This document shows positions 1 through 6,071 of a DNA stretch of 22,716 nucleotides, in pieces. The stretch's first letter is position 1. Each line of letters starts with the position of its first letter. The notes beneath the pieces were generated by a model. The model was not told where the DNA came from, ran no database searches, and saw only the letters and a program-made list of their open reading frames with translations. This stretch comes from a virus. Made by a program: the position numbers and the translations under genes. The DNA lies in the IMG/VR virus record IMGVR_UViG_3300010155_000105, positions 1 through 22,716 of that record. One strand, given 5' to 3'.

Positions 1-225
1 AATGGATTTATGATTTTCAGTCCAGTATCTCCTGCAGATTTACAGAAACTCAAGAGTTTATGTGAACCAGCAGGCTGGTCTGCACATACTTTCGAAGCAG
101 GCTTCGATTCCAAAACAGGTGCCGCAAAAGGCGGCAACACCTGGTTCGGACTCAAATCCGCTGAGAAAGAATTAGGCATCGATGAATTGATGACGCAAGC
201 GTCACAAATTACACCGAAGGCCTAA
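1..225 (+). CDS. C-terminal fragment of an unrecognised protein, higher GC
   Basis: The reading frame is open from the first base of the window and ends at TAA (223-225), so this is the 3' end of a gene that starts upstream; the ATG at 10 is probably internal. The visible ~74 residues are soluble and contain a Gly/Ala/Lys-rich stretch around GAAKGGNTWFGLKSAEKELG. No family was recognised. Base and codon use differ from the rest of the window: GGC, CTC, ACC and TCC codons are common and GC is close to half, against about 30% elsewhere. Together with the strong terminator directly downstream, this would fit a highly expressed structural gene or a differently derived segment. Both readings are inference. 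Confidence 0.6.
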   Translation, partial: NGFMIFSPVSPADLQKLKSLCEPAGWSAHTFEAGFDSKTGAAKGGNTWFGLKSAEKELGIDELMTQASQITPKA

Positions 226-249
226 GTCTTCTCATTGCTTCTCAGTATG

Positions 250-282
250 CCTCTCCACACTATATGTGTGGGGAGGTTTTTT
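250..282 (+). terminator. Rho-independent terminator
   Basis: An 11-bp stem (250-260 with 266-276, one G-U pair) with a 5-base TATAT loop is followed at once by six T (277-282). It lies 25 bases after the stop codon of the fragment ending at 225 and isolates that transcript from the AT-rich genes that follow. Confidence 0.93.
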
Positions 283-296
283 ATATATAATGTAAT

Positions 297-317
297 ACAT
301 ACAGCAATTATGTATGT
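297..317. promoter_or_regulatory. Inverted repeat between terminator and first early gene
   Basis: ACATACA (297-303) and TGTATGT (311-317) form a perfect 7-base inverted repeat around a 7-base spacer. A TATAAT lies just before it (286-291), but I see no convincing -35 box at the right distance. It could be an operator, part of a promoter region, or a small hairpin in the leader of the gene at 371. The site is the only clear signal between 283 and the ribosome binding site near 355. Confidence 0.35.
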
Positions 318-370
318 GTTTAGAGATTTAATTAAAGTAAAAGAGATAGAAGAAAAGGAGACTAAATGTT

Positions 371-559
371 ATGGCTAATCAAATCTATAGGTTACAGAAT
401 CATAGTATTATTAAGGCTGTTAAGAAGAAACCTAAGCCTTATAATGTCGTTAATCGCAATAGTATGTCTGTTACAGGTGTTAACGCTATTAATACGTTAG
501 ATGCAATGAAGAAAGGTAGAGTATACTTCAATTGCAATAATGTTAGGATTATTAAGTAG
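371..559 (+). CDS. Small basic phage protein, unknown function
   Basis: A 62-residue basic, soluble protein with no family recognised. The ribosome binding site AAGGAG (355-360) sits 10 bases before this ATG. A second ATG at 366 is only 5 bases from the same site and opens another frame of 44 codons, rich in Leu/Ile and ending TAG at about 500. The two frames compete, and 371 was preferred because its product is longer and has ordinary composition. The stop is TAG, and reading past it would add only three residues before TAA. It is the first gene after the terminator at 250-282, so probably an early gene. Confidence 0.55.
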   Translation: MANQIYRLQNHSIIKAVKKKPKPYNVVNRNSMSVTGVNAINTLDAMKKGRVYFNCNNVRIIK

Positions 560-576
560 TTTAGCAATTAAATAGT

Positions 577-602
577 CTAGGGTATACTCAGGTATACCTT
601 AG
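577..602 (+). other. Strong hairpin after the small early gene
   Basis: An 11-bp stem with a single G-U pair and a four-base TCAG loop (GGTATAC/GTATACC core). No T-tract follows, so it is not a standard intrinsic terminator. A transcript-stabilising or processing hairpin is likely. Confidence 0.55.
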
Positions 603-642
603 GCTATAATATCGCCTTTAAATAGGCATTTTAGTACAAATT

Positions 643-761
643 TAGATAGATGAGGAGCTATGTAGACTCATAGGCTAAGGCTTGTAGGGTGTGTTATCGT
701 CATTTTATTATGGCTCAATGATAACAAAGGGACATCTGTAATGATGTGTGTAATCTATCTA
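643..761 (+). other. Long folded intergenic element before the tRNA
   Basis: TAGATAGAT (643-651) pairs perfectly with ATCTATCTA (753-761), enclosing about 100 bases. Inside, GTTATC...ATT pairs with AATGATAAC with a small bulge. No open reading frame with a ribosome binding site was found between 560 and 770. With the hairpin at 577-602, the tRNA and the element at 850-946, this accounts for the gene-free stretch from 560 to 978. The element may be a non-coding RNA or a tRNA-processing leader. Confidence 0.4.
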
Positions 762-773
762 TTAATATTCAAT

Positions 774-849
774 TGCGGAGGAGTGAAACGGTTCACGTCA
801 GGCTCATAACCTGGAAACAGCAAGGTTCGACTCCTTGTCTCCGCAACCA
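774..849 (+). tRNA. tRNA with CAU anticodon (Met, or Ile2 if modified)
   Basis: A cloverleaf can be drawn by eye. The acceptor arm is 775-781 with 838-844, extended by T774-A845. The D-arm is GTGA/TCAC (783-786, 793-796). The anticodon stem is 798-802/810-814 with loop CTCATAA and anticodon CAT at 805-807. The T-arm is CAAGG/CCTTG with loop TTCGACT (826-832). An encoded CCA ends at 849. The first pair is not the C-A mismatch of bacterial initiators, so elongator Met or a lysidine-modified Ile tRNA is more likely. The short D-loop and the apparent 8-bp acceptor are slightly unusual. Confidence 0.88.
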
Positions 850-946
850 ATTGAGAGCCAATAACTAGTCCTGTATTAGCTGTATCTCAAAATATAGGTT
901 TAGCCTAACGAGCTCTACAGGCAAAGGAATATGTGAGGCTCTCAAT
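850..946 (+). other. Folded leader element with 10-bp closing stem
   Basis: ATTGAGAGCC (850-859) pairs perfectly with GGCTCTCAAT (937-946). An inner stem CCTGTA (870-875) / TACAGG (916-921) and a small TAGG/CCTA hairpin lie inside. The element begins directly after the tRNA CCA end and stops 32 bases before the start codon of the HNH gene at 979. The 5' shoulder AGCCAATAACTAG is nearly repeated in the element at 1811. It may be a processed small RNA or a 5' leader structure. Confidence 0.6.
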
Positions 947-978
947 AGATTTTATAATAAAAGACAAAGGAAACTATC

Positions 979-1392
979 ATGTATAATCAAAGAACAATAC
1001 AAGGTATTAAAAATTTAAAGATGAGGTCATACACCAAAATAGGTGATATTAAATCATTAGCAAGAAGAAGAGAATTACATAGAATAGACCCTAGAGTAAA
1101 GATATTTAGTAATATAAAATGTAGAACAAAAAGACCTTTTGAATTTAAAACTAGTAAAGAATTACCAGTAGTACCAAAGGTATGTCCTATATTAAATATA
1201 CCTATGTTTGTTGGAGATATAAAATCAACAGATAATAGTCCTACATTAGATAGAATAGATAATAATAAAGGCTATATTAAAGGTAATGTTCATTGGATTT
1301 CAAGAAAGGCAAATCAAATGAAGAGTAATGCTAATTTTAAAGAGATAGAAATGTTATATAATTTTATGAAATTAAAAGAAGGAGGGAAATAA
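979..1392 (+). CDS. HNH-type (putative homing) endonuclease
   Basis: The 137-residue basic protein carries the signature SPTLDRID, then GYIKGNVHWIS, then an ANQMKS tail at residues 87-116. This is the compact HNH/His-Me-finger arrangement seen in many free-standing phage endonucleases (Asp91, Asp94, Asn103, His105, Asn112). CPILNIP at 69-75 precedes it, as is usual in these proteins. The family makes site-specific double-strand breaks or nicks and often behaves as a mobile, selfish gene. The start has a GGAAAC ribosome binding site close upstream and follows the folded element ending at 946. The gene below starts two bases after its stop. Target and mobility are inference. Confidence 0.82.
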   Translation: MYNQRTIQGIKNLKMRSYTKIGDIKSLARRRELHRIDPRVKIFSNIKCRTKRPFEFKTSKELPVVPKVCPILNIPMFVGDIKSTDNSPTLDRIDNNKGYIKGNVHWISRKANQMKSNANFKEIEMLYNFMKLKEGGK

Positions 1393-1393
1393 T

Positions 1394-1678
1394 ATGTTAA
1401 GTTTATTCTTTTCATTTTTAGTAATAAATAATGGTTATCAAGCAGCATATGTAAATGTTAATGAAATACAAGCCATTGAAGTAGTAGATATAGATGATGA
1501 TAGTGGTATTTTAACTATCACATTAAAGGGAAATAAAGTAGAAAATTTAGCATTTAAATGTATTGACAAGAAATTATGGGAACAAACCAAAGATTTCTTA
1601 GTTAAATGTACATATGATTTAAGTAATATTGTGTCAAACAAACACTTAGATGTTAAATTAAATAAGGACCAATTCTAA
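1394..1678 (+). CDS. Small phage protein, unknown function
   Basis: A 94-residue protein with strong ribosome binding site AGGAGG (1380-1385) eight bases before ATG. The first ~11 residues are hydrophobic (LSLFFSFLVI), followed by YVNVNEIQAIE and alternating beta-type segments. The pattern resembles small one-domain phage proteins that begin with a 'YVN.d.I..I' strand, but I cannot name the family. The stop overlaps the next start (TAATG), which suggests translational coupling to the 44-residue ORF at 1678. Confidence 0.65.
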   Translation: MLSLFFSFLVINNGYQAAYVNVNEIQAIEVVDIDDDSGILTITLKGNKVENLAFKCIDKKLWEQTKDFLVKCTYDLSNIVSNKHLDVKLNKDQF

Positions 1679-1812
1679 TGTATAATAATTATTGTCCTTA
1701 TAAAACAAAAAAGGAATTAGTAAATTGGGCTAGTCAACGGTTTAACCGTTCTAAATCTCATTACCAAGAGATGCCAAAAAATAGGCTTTATGCGATATAT
1801 TATAATTGCTAG
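1678..1812 (+). CDS. 44-residue phage protein with 'MPKNRLYAIYY' tail
   Basis: It starts at the TAATG overlap with the preceding gene and ends at TAG (1810-1812). The pattern is KKELVNWASQRFNRSKSHY then MPKNRLYAIYYNC. I recall this layout (a short helix followed by 'MPK.qLYAIYf') from small conserved phage proteins of unknown function. The stop codon lies at the base of the long hairpin that begins at 1811. The frame stays open for 52 more codons beyond the TAG, but that stretch is dominated by the hairpin and is not protein-like. Confidence 0.65.
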   Translation: MYNNYCPYKTKKELVNWASQRFNRSKSHYQEMPKNRLYAIYYNC

Positions 1813-1903
1813 CCAACAACTAGAGTAGATGATTATAGTTTCCTTTCCCCTACAACACTAGGGTTTAAACTATTATCTACTCTAGTAATATTTAGAATTG
1901 GCT
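1811..1903 (+). other. Long stacked hairpin
   Basis: Four nested helices are visible: AGCCAA (1811-1816) with TTGGCT (1898-1903), CTAGAGTAGAT (1820-1830) with ATCTACTCTAG (1875-1885, 11 bp perfect), ATAGTTT (1835-1841) with AAACTAT (1867-1873), and CCCTA (1848-1852) with TAGGG (1859-1863). The 5' shoulder AGCCAACAACTAG matches the element at 850 with one change. TTGGCT can alternatively contribute to the adjoining element at 1903, so two exclusive folds are possible. Confidence 0.7.
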
Positions 1904-1960
1904 GGCACACCCAATACAGAAGAGAAAGAGACTGCAGTGCTCATTATGTGAAGTGTGCCA
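1903..1960 (+). other. Folded leader element with 8-bp closing stem
   Basis: TGGCACAC (1903-1910) pairs perfectly with GTGTGCCA (1953-1960). The interior has AATACAG after the 5' stem and ATTATGTGA before the 3' stem, shoulders that resemble those at 850-946 and 9997-10072. It ends 35 bases before the start codon of the gene at 1996. Confidence 0.55.
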
Positions 1961-1995
1961 ACATTTAATTATAATAATCAAATAAAGGAGATATT

Positions 1996-2286
1996 ATGTC
2001 AAATAACATAATAACAATAGAAAAGAATGTACCTATTCCAGAATTAACTAGAGGACCTGGTAGTTGTGGTAAATATAAATTTGTTGAAGAAAATATGGAA
2101 GTAGGTGATAGTTTTGTAGTAAATGGAAATACTCCTGATATTACACCTAAAGCTTTAAAATCTTGGGTATATAATAGGAAAAGGAAAGCAAGAAAATTGT
2201 CTTTAAGAAGAAGAACTTATGCAACAAGAACGCTTTCAGGAACTTGTTCTAATCCAACATCTATTAGAGTTTGGAGAATTAGTTAA
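1996..2286 (+). CDS. Small phage protein of the 'KNVPIPE..RG' type
   Basis: A 96-residue protein with AAAGGAG seven bases before ATG. It has the pattern KNVPIPELTRG, KYKFVEENMEVGDSFVV, a basic helix (KSWVYNRKRKARKL) and a C-terminal VWRI. I recall this as a widespread small phage domain in which 'MEVGDSF.V' and 'RVWRi' are the fixed points; its function is not known to me. The insert of basic residues 55-75 suggests nucleic-acid contact (inference). A possible GTG-started ORF follows directly. Confidence 0.7.
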   Translation: MSNNIITIEKNVPIPELTRGPGSCGKYKFVEENMEVGDSFVVNGNTPDITPKALKSWVYNRKRKARKLSLRRRTYATRTLSGTCSNPTSIRVWRIS

Positions 2287-2451
2287 GTGGATTTAGAATA
2301 TATAGAAGATAAGATAGATGTATTCATTGAGAATAGCATCAAAGAAAAAAAACTAAGGAGAAAAATAAATTATGCGAAAATATTATGTAAAAGAGCTAAT
2401 ATTAGTGTTAATGTTCATTTGGATGGTAACAGCAACAACACAAATAAGTAA
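2287..2451 (+). CDS. Possible small ORF with GTG start
   Basis: GTG at 2287 directly follows the TAA of the previous gene, with GGAG about 10 bases upstream, and opens 54 codons (MDLEYIEDKIDVFIENS...). The first 28 codons fill the gap to the next gene. The remaining half overlaps the gene at 2372 in another frame. It could be genuine but short, or chance. Low confidence. Confidence 0.28.
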   Translation: MDLEYIEDKIDVFIENSIKEKKLRRKINYAKILCKRANISVNVHLDGNSNNTNK

Positions 2452-2710
2452 AGTATCAAACATAATTGTAGACAAAACTGAAGAATTGCAAGAAATGCGT
2501 GATGATATAACACGATTATATTCTTTTATTCATGAGTTACATGAAATTGTTTATAATTTAAAGAATAATATTGAAGATTTTGAAGGTTTAGATGCTTTAA
2601 GTTTTAATGATGCATTTGGACAAATGAGACAAGAATATGGGGCACATCACCTATTTGAATGGAGAGGTCGCTTATTCACAACAGATGTAGAAGATGAAAG
2701 GAACCAATAA
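2372..2710 (+). CDS. Membrane-anchored coiled-coil protein
   Basis: A 112-residue protein. Residues 8-21 (ELILVLMFIWMVTA) form one hydrophobic segment after a basic N-terminus, so an inner-membrane anchor or signal anchor is likely. Residues 30-68 are a predicted helix/coiled coil (VDKTEELQEMRDDITRLYSF). The C-terminus has SFNDAFGQMRQEYGAHHLFEW then RGRLFTT, a pattern I recall as 'sF..AF..aR...G....F.WrG..Y.T' from phage and mobile-element proteins. AAGGAG precedes the start. It lies just upstream of the Ubl gene (2713), only two bases separating stop and start, so the two are probably co-translated. Confidence 0.65.
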   Translation: MRKYYVKELILVLMFIWMVTATTQISKVSNIIVDKTEELQEMRDDITRLYSFIHELHEIVYNLKNNIEDFEGLDALSFNDAFGQMRQEYGAHHLFEWRGRLFTTDVEDERNQ

Positions 2711-2712
2711 CT

Positions 2713-2922
2713 ATGGCAGATACAAGAAATATTAACTTGTTAAATAATGGAGAATTTACATCAAGAGATGTGACTTCTTCTAATGTTGGAGAGCTTAGAA
2801 ATGAGCTTGAGATACCAACTGATGCTAATGTAAATGTTGGCGGTACTATTAGACAAAACGATTTCGCTTTGGAAGATGGTGCTTATGTAGCATATACAAG
2901 CAATGATAAAGTTGGTGGATAA
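2713..2922 (+). CDS. Ubiquitin-like beta-grasp protein with C-terminal Gly-Gly
   Basis: A 69-residue protein. The order is strand (RNINLLNN), strand (EFTSRDV), helix (NVGELRNELEIP, 24-35), strand (ANVNVGG), then FALEDGAYVAYTSND and a final KVGG. This is the MoaD/ThiS/ubiquitin-like layout, where 'vgeLR..L.ip.da.v.V.G' and 'L.DGD.V....' are family hallmarks. It ends exactly in Gly-Gly, so no proteolytic maturation is needed before activation. The genes that follow encode E2-like, JAMM and E1-like proteins, exactly the partners expected. Likely role: a modifier adenylated by the E1-like protein and joined to a protein target. Target unknown; conjugation (rather than sulfur transfer) is inferred from the presence of an E2. 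A 120-base gap containing a folded element separates it from the E2 gene. Confidence 0.82.
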   Translation: MADTRNINLLNNGEFTSRDVTSSNVGELRNELEIPTDANVNVGGTIRQNDFALEDGAYVAYTSNDKVGG

Positions 2923-2933
2923 TCATTAATCAT

Positions 2934-3023
2934 TAAATAAAAACGAGGTTCAAGAGATATACTTGAGATGGTGGTGCGGAGTATAGGTAACCAGGAGAAT
3001 GTCCTGCGTGTAGTTTTTATTTA
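2934..3023 (+). other. Folded element between Ubl and E2 genes
   Basis: TAAATAAAAAC (2934-2944) pairs perfectly over 11 bases with GTTTTTATTTA (3013-3023). Inside are TCAAG/CTTGA (2950-2954, 2962-2966) and CAGGA/TCCTG small hairpins. It starts 11 bases after the Ubl stop and ends 19 bases before the E2 start codon. A processing or stability element that separates Ubl expression from the enzymes is a reasonable reading. It is not a standard terminator. Confidence 0.6.
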
Positions 3024-3042
3024 GTATAAATTAGGAGATATT

Positions 3043-4506
3043 ATGGAATATTTCAATGGAATAAGAGAGGTTGATGTCTCTGATATTGATTGTTTAAAGA
3101 ATATGACACAAGAGACAGCAAATGCAATAGCAACAGGTCCACAAGACGCTTTCTTTACATTATTAGATAGATTTAATGATGATTTAAATTATTATATAAA
3201 TGATACAATAGATGTTACAGACAAATGGAACTGGAAACCAGGAACATATGATAAAATAGATAAAATGATACTAAAAAAACTCAATTTTAGTAAAAAATCA
3301 AATGGCATCTATAATAAAATTAGTAAAATAAGAGAAAGAAGTAATTATTTAAACTATGTGATGAGAAATGCTCAAGAACTAGAAATTCAAAAGTATAGAT
3401 TAAAGCAATCTGGTTTAAGTAAGAATGTTAATATTGCTGATTTTCAAGACAAAGCTAATAAATTAGTAGATACAATAAATACACAATGCAGTTTAGTAAA
3501 TGATTTAACTGAAGGCAAAGTAATTATTACATCTTATATTAGCGATAATTTTGATAATAGATTAACACCAATATATTTAGATATTAAAATGTATGGATTA
3601 ACATTATCTATTCATTCTGGTGATTCATCAATACAGGATATAAGGTTACAACCTATTCATTTAATAATGAAATATCCATTTAGACATTATATTAACAATC
3701 TAAGCACAAGCTGGAAAATTGTTGGAGAATACGGAGAAAATGATGTTAATATCAGATTTCCATATATATCAACATCTTATAGAGAGTATGACAATAGTTT
3801 TGGAACTGTATGTTTAGATAAATATAATGATGATATTAAAAAATCATTTATGAAATTAGACTATATTCAAATGGCTATGCATTTAATGAATTGGGCTCAA
3901 TATTATCATATAAATCATTCTAATCCTTATAATAACCTAAAGTTTCTTCATTATGGATTACCAAAAGGATATTCTAAAGAATATAGAAGTACTTTATCTA
4001 GCATTGAATCTGACTGTGCATCTAGAATAGCTCGTATATACCGTCCAGACGATTCTATCACTTATTATAATGAGTTAGAAGATAATACTTCTATTTGTAA
4101 TGGTATTGAATGTCAATTAAAGAGTAGTTGTAATGCATTTTCAGACAAAGATATTATTATGAATCATATTTCAAATCAATCAGATGAACATTGTCAAATT
4201 GAATCAATGATAGGACATATAGTTGAATATATTAATTCAATAGAAGAACGTAATAAAAGTTTTATCGCAGAAGAATCAGTTTATTATCTTGGTTGTGATT
4301 TTGGTGAACCATTTATTGAATTTCTATTTAGATGTATATATCAATGGTGTACTCCATTTAAAGGCGATGAAAGTATAAAAGCTTTTTATAAGCAACTTGT
4401 TCGTTATTATCATTATGAAACAAATGGTGTTGAAATTGAAAGAAATGAAGATGAAATTAAACAAGAAATGTTAGCATGGGCTACAAACCCAGAAAGGATG
4501 GGATAA
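3043..4506 (+). CDS. Large E2-like (ubiquitin-conjugating fold) protein
   Basis: A 487-residue protein with TTAGGAG seven bases before ATG. Residues ~1-150 are helical. Residues ~160-305 look like an E2/UBC fold: beta-strands, then FPYIS (239-243), FGTVCLDKYNDD (253-264) with candidate catalytic Cys257, a helix (LDYIQMAMHLMNWAQYY) and SNPYNN (293-298). This matches the 'HPhi...G.iCLd...........sPYn' order of E2s, including prokaryotic ones. Residues 305-487 form a C-terminal extension with several cysteines (352, 357, 363, 384, 418, 431, 436) that might bind metal or act in transfer; this is speculation. Typical E2s are ~150 residues, so this is unusually long. Its stop is one base from the JAMM gene start. 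No E3 is visible; the flanking domains might select targets. Confidence 0.72.
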   Translation: MEYFNGIREVDVSDIDCLKNMTQETANAIATGPQDAFFTLLDRFNDDLNYYINDTIDVTDKWNWKPGTYDKIDKMILKKLNFSKKSNGIYNKISKIRERSNYLNYVMRNAQELEIQKYRLKQSGLSKNVNIADFQDKANKLVDTINTQCSLVNDLTEGKVIITSYISDNFDNRLTPIYLDIKMYGLTLSIHSGDSSIQDIRLQPIHLIMKYPFRHYINNLSTSWKIVGEYGENDVNIRFPYISTSYREYDNSFGTVCLDKYNDDIKKSFMKLDYIQMAMHLMNWAQYYHINHSNPYNNLKFLHYGLPKGYSKEYRSTLSSIESDCASRIARIYRPDDSITYYNELEDNTSICNGIECQLKSSCNAFSDKDIIMNHISNQSDEHCQIESMIGHIVEYINSIEERNKSFIAEESVYYLGCDFGEPFIEFLFRCIYQWCTPFKGDESIKAFYKQLVRYYHYETNGVEIERNEDEIKQEMLAWATNPERMG

Positions 4507-4507
4507 A

Positions 4508-5401
4508 ATGGAACTAGATAAACTATTTTATATACCAGAGAAAGACTGGTATGAGCTTCAAGGATGGGCTACAATAGCTTATGATGAAGACAAGAATGAA
4601 ATATCAGGACTGATGACAGCAATACCTCAAAAAGATGGTAGATATAAACTCTGTGATGTAGAAATCCTTAAACAGGAGAATACAGGGTCAAATACCACAT
4701 TAGATGGTGATGCTGTAGCTGCGTATAAGATGAAATATGCTATGAAATACCAAAATAAAAGTATGAAATATGTTTGGTGGCATTCTCATCATACTATGGA
4801 TGCGTTTTGGTCAGGAACTGATACAAATGAGATTGATGAATGGAAAAATAGTAGTTTTTCATTAGCTTTAGTAATTAATCTTAAACAAGAGTATAAATTC
4901 AGAGTAAGTATTTGGAATGCTTGTGGATTACCTGTAGAACAACACTATGATATTCCTTTAACTGTAGAGAGAAAGAATGGTGTAAAGGTTACAGATAAGA
5001 TGAAAACTCTTTATGAAGAACTTTGTGATAGTCCTACTTATGGTGGTAATATAAGGCAAACTGGATTTAATTACAATAATCATCTTGTTAGAACTAATAA
5101 TGCTCATTTGGAAATGGAAAATGCTTTCACTGAAACTGTTGAGAAATTAGATAATCTAAATGATAGCTTTATGGAAGCAGGGCTCAATGTTAAGCAATGG
5201 CAATCAGCAATTAATGATATGAATAAGATTCTTAAAGAAAAGAAATTTCCATTTAGCATTAAAGAACCAAAAGGCTCTAAACAAGAGATTATTAATAAAT
5301 TAATGGTTACTATATCAGGAGATATGATTAAGTGGGAAGATGAAGCTATAAAGAATCAAGTAGAACAAAGTTATATCTGGGGAGGTACATATGGATATTA
5401 A
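4508..5401 (+). CDS. JAMM/JAB-family metallopeptidase
   Basis: A 297-residue protein. The JAMM motif is complete: Glu31 (NEISGLM), then WHSHHTMDAFWSGTD giving His92, His94, Ser102 and Asp105 in exact H-x-H-x7-S-x2-D spacing. Members are zinc isopeptidases or peptidases that trim Ubl precursors or remove Ubls from targets. Because the neighbouring Ubl already ends in Gly-Gly, deconjugation or quality control is the likelier role here. Residues ~165-297 are a helical extension (EMENAFTETVEKLDNLNDSF) that is not part of the minimal JAB fold and may bind the E1 or E2. It starts one base after the E2 stop and overlaps the E1 gene by 11 bases, so the three are translated as a unit. Confidence 0.9.
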   Translation: MELDKLFYIPEKDWYELQGWATIAYDEDKNEISGLMTAIPQKDGRYKLCDVEILKQENTGSNTTLDGDAVAAYKMKYAMKYQNKSMKYVWWHSHHTMDAFWSGTDTNEIDEWKNSSFSLALVINLKQEYKFRVSIWNACGLPVEQHYDIPLTVERKNGVKVTDKMKTLYEELCDSPTYGGNIRQTGFNYNNHLVRTNNAHLEMENAFTETVEKLDNLNDSFMEAGLNVKQWQSAINDMNKILKEKKFPFSIKEPKGSKQEIINKLMVTISGDMIKWEDEAIKNQVEQSYIWGGTYGY

Positions 5402-6053
5402 TAGTCGTTCAGCAGGAATTATTGACTGTTTAACTGATTATACATTTCATATACTTGGATGTGGGGCTATTGGTAGCTCTGCATCCACTCAACTTGCTAG
5501 AATGGGAGCTGATAAATTTGTATTATATGATAATGATATAGTTGAATCAGCAAATGTAGGAGTATCACAATATACATTATATGATGTAGGTCATGCTAAA
5601 GTACATTCTTTAGAAACTAAACTTAAAGATATTAATGACCTTACAGAAATAGTATGTGAAGATGGATTGTTTAAAGAGTTATTATATAAAGGAAACAATC
5701 AAGATATAGTTATTATAGGATTTGACAATATGAAATCAAGACTAGATGCTGTATCTGAATGTTCTAAATATAAACTTAAATTGTTAATTGATGGTAGAAT
5801 GGGTGCTGAACATTACCAACAGTATACATTTGCTAAACCTAATTACAATGATTACATTAAAACTTGGTATGCGGATAAAGATGGAAGTAGTGAACCTTGC
5901 AATATGAAAGCTACAAGTTATTGTTCAAACATGTCAGGGAGTTTTATAGCAAATACCATTCGTAAAGTGTTGACTCGTCAACCTTATGAAGTCGCTTTGT
6001 CATTTAATTTTCCCACTATGACAGTAGAGAAAAATACTTGTTATAAAGCTTGA
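5391..6053 (+). CDS. E1/ThiF-like adenylating enzyme
   Basis: A 220-residue Rossmann-type protein. ILGCGAIGSSAS (21-32) is the nucleotide-binding loop and YDNDIVESANVGVSQ (46-60) the acidic D-x-D region. Lys70, and FDNMKSR (111-117) carry the remaining family positions. Candidate catalytic cysteines are Cys170 (SSEPCNMKATSY) and Cys178. It is shorter than ThiF/MoeB (~250). The usual 'N..RQ' arginine finger is replaced by NVGVSQ, which is odd and may mean an arginine is supplied in trans by a partner. It starts inside the JAMM gene (11-base overlap), has GGAG about nine bases upstream and ends in TGA. Role: adenylation and thioester capture of the Ubl ending at 2922. Activity is inference from motifs and neighbourhood. 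Confidence 0.87.
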   Translation: MDINSRSAGIIDCLTDYTFHILGCGAIGSSASTQLARMGADKFVLYDNDIVESANVGVSQYTLYDVGHAKVHSLETKLKDINDLTEIVCEDGLFKELLYKGNNQDIVIIGFDNMKSRLDAVSECSKYKLKLLIDGRMGAEHYQQYTFAKPNYNDYIKTWYADKDGSSEPCNMKATSYCSNMSGSFIANTIRKVLTRQPYEVALSFNFPTMTVEKNTCYKA

Positions 6054-6071
6054 AATATTGTAACTTAGGAG

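Noticed and set aside
850-946. Second tRNA gene next to the CAU tRNA
   Set aside because: The size and closing stem are tRNA-like, but there is no T-loop consensus (TTCRA), no clear anticodon arm and no CCA end. The elements at 1903 and 9997 fail the same test.
1438-1641. Minus-strand ORFs at 1438-1641, 7282-7521 and 8922-9125
   Set aside because: They lie inside well-supported plus-strand genes and have no ribosome binding site or recognisable content.
1810-1969. Extension of the 44-residue ORF through TAG for 52 codons
   Set aside because: The stretch coincides with two strong hairpins and its translation does not look like a conserved protein continuation.
2934-3023. Intrinsic terminator between Ubl and E2 genes
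   Set aside because: The closing stem is AT-rich with a long structured interior. The T-run is part of the stem itself and no T-tract follows, so it does not fit a classic terminator.
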